DNA of 8,648 nucleotides from an uncultured Oscillospiraceae bacterium. GTDB lineage: Bacteria > Bacillota > Clostridia > Oscillospirales > Acutalibacteraceae. The translations under genes and the position numbers were made by a program. Below, piece by piece: positions 6,123-8,648 of the stretch; the stretch's first letter is position 1, and every line of letters starts with the position of its first letter. The stretch is from NCBI GenBank assembly GCA_900549755.1, contig URPQ01000072.1:1-8648 (forward strand). Direction: 5' to 3'. Under the pieces are notes generated by a model, which worked only from the letters and a program-made list of their open reading frames with translations, made no database searches and was not told the DNA's origin.

Positions 6123-7480
6123 TGCTCTGTCAGCTCCTTTATATTGTAATAACTGATTTTTTCGGCAAGCCTTACGGCGCTTTCCTTATCATATTCTCCG
6201 CCGTTTACCCACTCGCCCAAAATATCCGCCGCAATTCTGCGGAAATAATCGTGCCGCGCGTAGGATAGAAAACTGCGCGAATCGGTAAGCATACCGAGGA
6301 ACGAGCCGAGCGACGAATTTTCGGCTATAATTTCCATTTCCTCGCGTATTCCGCGCTTGTGGTCGCAGAACCACCAAGCCGCGCCGCAGCGCACGTTCGG
6401 GAACGCCCCCGCAATAGATGCTATCTGCGCCGCGTTTGCGGAATTAAGTGTGTAAATAACCGTTTGCGGCATACCGCTGTTTTTATTTATCGCGTCAAGC
6501 ATATGTATAAGCGCCGTGCCGCTTATTTCGTCTCCCACGCAGTCTACGCCGCAATCCGCACCCAAGGCGGCAAACAAATTGCTGTTTGCGTTGCGGTAAA
6601 CGGCTAAGTGCATTTGCATAACAAGGTTTCGCTTTTTATATTCCGCCGCCAAGAAAAGGTACATATTACCTATAAACCCTAAATATTCGGCATCGGAAAT
6701 TTCTGCGCCCGCAAGCGCCTTCTTAAATGTATCGTCTGCCGAAGGCTCATCTGCAATTCTGTCGGGGAAATACGGAATACCCACGTCGGTAAAACGGCAG
6801 CCGTTAAGGCAGAAGAAATCAAGCCTTTTAATAACCGCGGCTTTAAGGCTTTCAAGGTTTGATATTTCCGTGCCCGATACCTCGGCTAATTTTTTTATGT
6901 AATGGGGGTAGCCTGTGCGCCGTACAAGCAGCAGATTATCCGTTCTGAACGAGGGCAGAACCCTCGTTTTAAAGCTTTTGTCTTCCTTTATTTTTTTATG
7001 GTATTCAAGCGTATCAATAATATCGTCGGTGGTGCAAAGGGTTTCTACTTTTGATTGCTCTATGAGCTTTCTCGGTGACAGTCGATTTTCAGCAATAAAG
7101 GCGTTTGCCTCGTCGTATATTTCGGCGACGTTATCGCTTTTAAGCGGCTTATCTATGCCGAAAAACATTGACAATTCCATATGCGACCAATGGTAAAGCG
7201 GATTCCCCGCGGCAAGCTCCAACGCGGCGGCATATTTAATAAATTTTTCGCGCCAGTCGGTGTTGCCTGTAATGTACCTTTCGTCTATGCCCGCCGTTCG
7301 CATAAGCCGCCATTTGTAATGGTCGCCCCCGAGCCACATTTCACCGATATTATCAAACGGCTTATCCTCATAAATCTCTTTCGGGGATAGGTGGCAGTGG
7401 TAATCAACAATAGGCAAGTCCTTTATTTTAAAATATATATCCTGCGCATCTGCGGTTTTGAGTAAATAGTTATCAGTCAT
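6119..7480 (-). CDS. uxaC: Uronate isomerase
   Basis: UxaC interconverts D-glucuronate and D-fructuronate, and D-galacturonate and D-tagaturonate, the first cytosolic step of hexuronate breakdown. The 453-aa chain is near the usual length of about 465. It carries the N-terminal metal motif of the amidohydrolase-type barrel, VDYHCHLSPKEI (His 28 and His 30), followed by the family's LGGDHYKWRLMRTAGI, the central VMQMHLAVYRNANSN segment, the AAWWFCDHKRG loop and the late LTDSRSFLSYARHDYFRR stretch. ATG at 7480 is supported by GGAG inside a run of eight G residues just upstream. It is the first gene of the operon, expressed from the region shared with the divergent AraC-family gene, and ends with TGA overlapping the uxuA ATG. 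No lesion is visible. Confidence 0.95.
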   Translation of the reverse strand: MTDNYLLKTADAQDIYFKIKDLPIVDYHCHLSPKEIYEDKPFDNIGEMWLGGDHYKWRLMRTAGIDERYITGNTDWREKFIKYAAALELAAGNPLYHWSHMELSMFFGIDKPLKSDNVAEIYDEANAFIAENRLSPRKLIEQSKVETLCTTDDIIDTLEYHKKIKEDKSFKTRVLPSFRTDNLLLVRRTGYPHYIKKLAEVSGTEISNLESLKAAVIKRLDFFCLNGCRFTDVGIPYFPDRIADEPSADDTFKKALAGAEISDAEYLGFIGNMYLFLAAEYKKRNLVMQMHLAVYRNANSNLFAALGADCGVDCVGDEISGTALIHMLDAINKNSGMPQTVIYTLNSANAAQIASIAGAFPNVRCGAAWWFCDHKRGIREEMEIIAENSSLGSFLGMLTDSRSFLSYARHDYFRRIAADILGEWVNGGEYDKESAVRLAEKISYYNIKELTEQ

Positions 7481-7484
7481 ATAT

Positions 7485-7498
7485 TCTCCCCCCCCGCC
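7485..7498 (-). promoter_or_regulatory. uxaC ribosome binding site embedded in a G8 tract
   Basis: On the minus strand the leader reads GGCGGGGGGGGAGAATAT followed by ATG. The GGGGAG part is the Shine-Dalgarno sequence, about 5-6 nt from the start codon at 7480. The eight identical G residues (7495-7488) are unusually many for this position. The predicted transcription start from the TATAAT at 7507-7502 falls at or next to the run. Confidence 0.7.
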
Positions 7499-7501
7499 TT
7501 A

Positions 7502-7530
7502 ATTATATATCGGAAATCACAACAATTAAA
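7502..7530 (-). promoter_or_regulatory. Predicted promoter of the uxaC operon
   Basis: A perfect -10 box TATAAT reads on the minus strand at 7507-7502. Seventeen bases upstream, the hexamer at 7530-7525 is TTTAAT, a weak -35. The weak -35 lies inside the 17-bp palindrome at 7520-7536, as expected for a regulated promoter. The implied leader before ATG at 7480 is only about 15 nt. Confidence 0.55.
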
Positions 7531-7536
7531 TTGTTG
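7520..7536. promoter_or_regulatory. Perfect 17-bp palindrome, candidate operator
   Basis: The sequence CAACAATT-A-AATTGTTG has two 8-bp arms with perfect dyad symmetry around one central base. It overlaps the predicted -35 of the uxaC promoter, so a bound protein would most simply repress the operon. The symmetry suits a dimer with inverted half sites, such as a LacI or GntR type protein, rather than an AraC protein, which normally uses direct repeats. The cognate regulator is not in this window. Confidence 0.5.
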
Positions 7537-7540
7537 ATAT

Positions 7541-7568
7541 TATTGTTTTATATTGCAAATATTGTTTG
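7541..7568. promoter_or_regulatory. Three phased TATTG direct repeats, candidate AraC-type binding site
   Basis: TATTGTTT occurs at 7541-7548 and again at 7560-7567, with TATTGCAA at 7551-7558 between. The starts are spaced 10 and 9 bp, about one helical turn each, so the outer pair lies on the same DNA face two turns apart, as in AraC-family direct-repeat sites. They lie between the two divergent promoters. Assignment to the adjacent regulator is inference, and the AT-rich context makes chance repeats possible. Confidence 0.4.
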
Positions 7569-7581
7569 TATATGATAATAT
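7553..7581 (+). promoter_or_regulatory. Predicted promoter of the AraC-family gene
   Basis: A -35-like TTGCAA (7553-7558) is followed after 15 bp by GATAAT (7574-7579), five of six matches to the -10 consensus, or after 17 bp by TAATAT (7576-7581). It overlaps the TATTG repeats, so autoregulation is possible. The leader to the ATG at 7597 is very short. Confidence 0.4.
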
Positions 7582-7596
7582 ATACACGGTGATAAT

Positions 7597-8400
7597 ATGT
7601 CAGATTTTTTTCTGTATCAGGATAATGATATTGATATGGGCTATCAGTATGACGAAACCCCCGTCCCTGAGCATTTCAAAGCCCATACCCACGAAACCTA
7701 TGAGCTTTATTGCTTTTTGGGCGGCAAGGGCATTTACCGTGTTGAAGGTACGCCCTACCCGCTTAAAGCGGGCGATATTTTAATTATGCGCCCCGCCGAA
7801 TCGCACTATTTTGATATAAGCCCCGATAAGCCTTACACCCGCTTTTCGGTAAACTTTAAAGCCGAGCTTTTTAAAAGCATAGACCCGAAAGGGCGCTTGT
7901 TATCGCCGTTTATAAATCGAAAATTGGGTACATTCAACCTGTACCGAGCCGAAAATTTCAAAACCGACGCCTATAAACTGTTTATAGATAATATGACAGA
8001 AAATTCCCCCGACAGACGCGTGCAGATAATCACAAATCTTTTACCGCTTTTAAACGAAATTTCTGCCGCATTTGAAACAATGTCCGAAATTCAGATAGAC
8101 CAAACGCTTGACAGCAGAATTATAAACTACATAAACCGCCATATTTCCGATGATTTAAGTCTGGACATTATTTGCGAAAGGTATTATATAAGCAAATCGC
8201 ACCTTTGCCATATATTTAAAAAAGCTACGGCAATGACCGTGGGTGAATATATTACAGCAAAAAGGCTTGTTATGGCAAAACAGCTTATACTTTCGGGAAT
8301 ATCCCCAACAAGGGCATATTCTGAGTGCGGCTTCCGCGATTATTCGGTATTCTACCGCGCCTTTAAAAAGAAATACGGGGTATCGCCCCGACAAATGTAA
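7597..8400 (+). CDS. AraC-family transcriptional regulator with N-terminal cupin domain
   Basis: This 267-aa DNA-binding protein probably senses a sugar acid and controls the divergent uronate operon. The N-terminal half is a cupin-type AraC ligand domain: KAHTHETYELYCFLGGKGIY at 27-46, then PYPLKAGDILIMRPAESHYF, the usual His-rich edge strands. The C-terminal part (about residues 168-267) carries two helix-turn-helix motifs, the first around LSLDIICERYYISKSHLCHI and the second around GISPTRAYSECGFRDYSVFY, ending in the conserved FKKKYGVSPRQM. The ATG at 7597 has a GGTGAT ribosome site at 7588-7593. No lesion is visible, so the regulator is intact while part of its presumed target operon is broken. 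The effector (glucuronate, galacturonate, fructuronate or another inducer) is not deducible. Confidence 0.92.
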   Translation: MSDFFLYQDNDIDMGYQYDETPVPEHFKAHTHETYELYCFLGGKGIYRVEGTPYPLKAGDILIMRPAESHYFDISPDKPYTRFSVNFKAELFKSIDPKGRLLSPFINRKLGTFNLYRAENFKTDAYKLFIDNMTENSPDRRVQIITNLLPLLNEISAAFETMSEIQIDQTLDSRIINYINRHISDDLSLDIICERYYISKSHLCHIFKKATAMTVGEYITAKRLVMAKQLILSGISPTRAYSECGFRDYSVFYRAFKKKYGVSPRQM

Positions 8401-8443
8401 GGTGTGATTTTTATATCTCAGCCTTGTTGCATAATTATTACAT

Positions 8444-8481
8444 AAAAAATCGGCAAGAATCTAAGGATTCTTGCCGATTTT
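8444..8481 (-). terminator. Rho-independent terminator, possibly bidirectional
   Basis: Perfect 16-bp arms (8446-8461 and 8466-8481) flank a TAAG tetraloop; the stem core is TCGGCAAGAATC. On the minus strand it starts at the CCA end of the tRNA gene and is followed by a run of T, giving a strong terminator for tRNA-Val. On the plus strand the stem ends in TTTT, so it may also stop transcripts of the AraC-family gene that ends 45 nt upstream. Confidence 0.88.
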
Positions 8482-8557
8482 GGTGAAGACAAGCGGACTT
8501 GAACCACCGACCCCCTGCATGTCAAGCAGGTACTCTAACCAACTGAGCTATGCCTTC
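8481..8557 (-). tRNA. tRNA-Val (anticodon GAC)
   Basis: The minus strand folds as a complete 77-nt tRNA including encoded CCA. The acceptor arms GAAGGCA and TGTCTTC pair with one G-U, the D arm is TAGCTCAGTTGGTTAGAGTA, the anticodon stem CCTGC/GCAGG encloses the loop TTGACAT with anticodon GAC (reads GUC and GUU valine codons), and the T arm has GGTTCAAGTC. The discriminator is A at 8484. It closely resembles bacterial tRNA-Val(GAC). It ends directly at a hairpin terminator. Nothing suggests a suppressor tRNA. Confidence 0.95.
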
Positions 8558-8648
8558 ATTAAGATAAAAAATGTGAAGACAGGACAATAGAGATGTTTTT
8601 GCGTTTTCACTGTCTTGATTTGAACACTCGTCACAATCATTCTACATC
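8558..8648. other. Unassigned region right of the tRNA gene
   Basis: I see no gene here. A 7-bp inverted repeat, AAGACAG (8576-8582) and CTGTCTT (8610-8616), has a 27-nt loop; on the minus strand it is followed by CACA and six T residues (8571-8566). This could be a weak terminator of a minus-strand gene lying to the right, or chance. The 9-mer GTGAAGACA is shared with the tRNA 3' end (8483-8491 and 8573-8581), so a decayed tRNA copy is another weak possibility. Confidence 0.25.

Noticed and set aside
8155..8394. 79-codon minus-strand ORF within the AraC gene
   Set aside because: It lies wholly antisense to the conserved helix-turn-helix region and has no motif.
8566..8616. Second tRNA or a strong terminator right of tRNA-Val
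   Set aside because: The 7-bp stem has a 27-nt loop and no D, anticodon or T arm can be drawn; kept only as a weak note.
1..8648. CRISPR array, insertion sequence, toxin-antitoxin or phage genes
   Set aside because: No regularly spaced repeats, transposase motifs, terminal inverted repeats or phage-like genes were seen; the rearrangement near 1195 carries no mobile-element signature.

Overview
The window looks like the chromosome of a moderate-GC Bacillota, most likely an uncultivated gut or rumen Clostridia. The evidence is the split Clostridia-style uronate operon (SDR-type fructuronate reductase, short UxuA of about 348 aa), AGGAG ribosome binding sites, a tRNA gene with encoded CCA, and a lipoprotein with a Gram-positive style signal peptide. 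The placement is inference from gene style, not from a marker gene.

Layout. 1-875 (+): 3' end of an NAD(P)HX dehydratase gene, then a small lipoprotein gene. 876-1492: a scarred stretch where two headless gene fragments abut near 1193-1200. One is an unrecognised Cys-rich minus-strand frame whose stop touches the lipoprotein stop; the other is the C-terminal third of a LysR regulator on the plus strand. 1503-7480 (-): one tightly packed operon read leftward, in the order uxaC (uronate isomerase), uxuA (mannonate dehydratase), SDR fructuronate reductase, an AP-endonuclease-2 type TIM-barrel sugar isomerase/epimerase, and two Gfo/Idh/MocA oxidoreductase paralogs. 7481-7596: a divergent regulatory region with a perfect 17-bp palindrome, phased TATTG repeats and a G8 tract in the uxaC leader. 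7597-8400 (+): AraC-family regulator. 8444-8557: hairpin terminator and tRNA-Val(GAC) on the minus strand. 8558-8648: no gene recognised.

How it fits together. UxaC converts glucuronate/galacturonate to fructuronate/tagaturonate, the SDR reduces fructuronate to mannonate, and UxuA dehydrates mannonate to 2-keto-3-deoxygluconate. KDG kinase and aldolase are not in the window. The TIM-barrel protein and the Gfo/Idh/MocA proteins form a probable side module that oxidises or isomerises a sugar, glycoside or uronate derivative. The AraC protein, divergent from uxaC, is the natural candidate regulator.

The most striking property is damage. In one operon, uxuA has an in-frame TAG, the distal oxidoreductase has an in-frame TGA, and the proximal oxidoreductase has lost about 153 codons in frame, while the flanking coding sequence stays clean. 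With the two headless fragments this gives five lesions in about 5.5 kb. Either the operon is a very recent pseudogene cluster or the assembly is faulty here. TGA and TAG also occur as ordinary terminators in this window (TGA for uxaC and the distal oxidoreductase, TAG for the lipoprotein), so a changed genetic code is not supported. I see no convincing new defence, mobile or CRISPR system.
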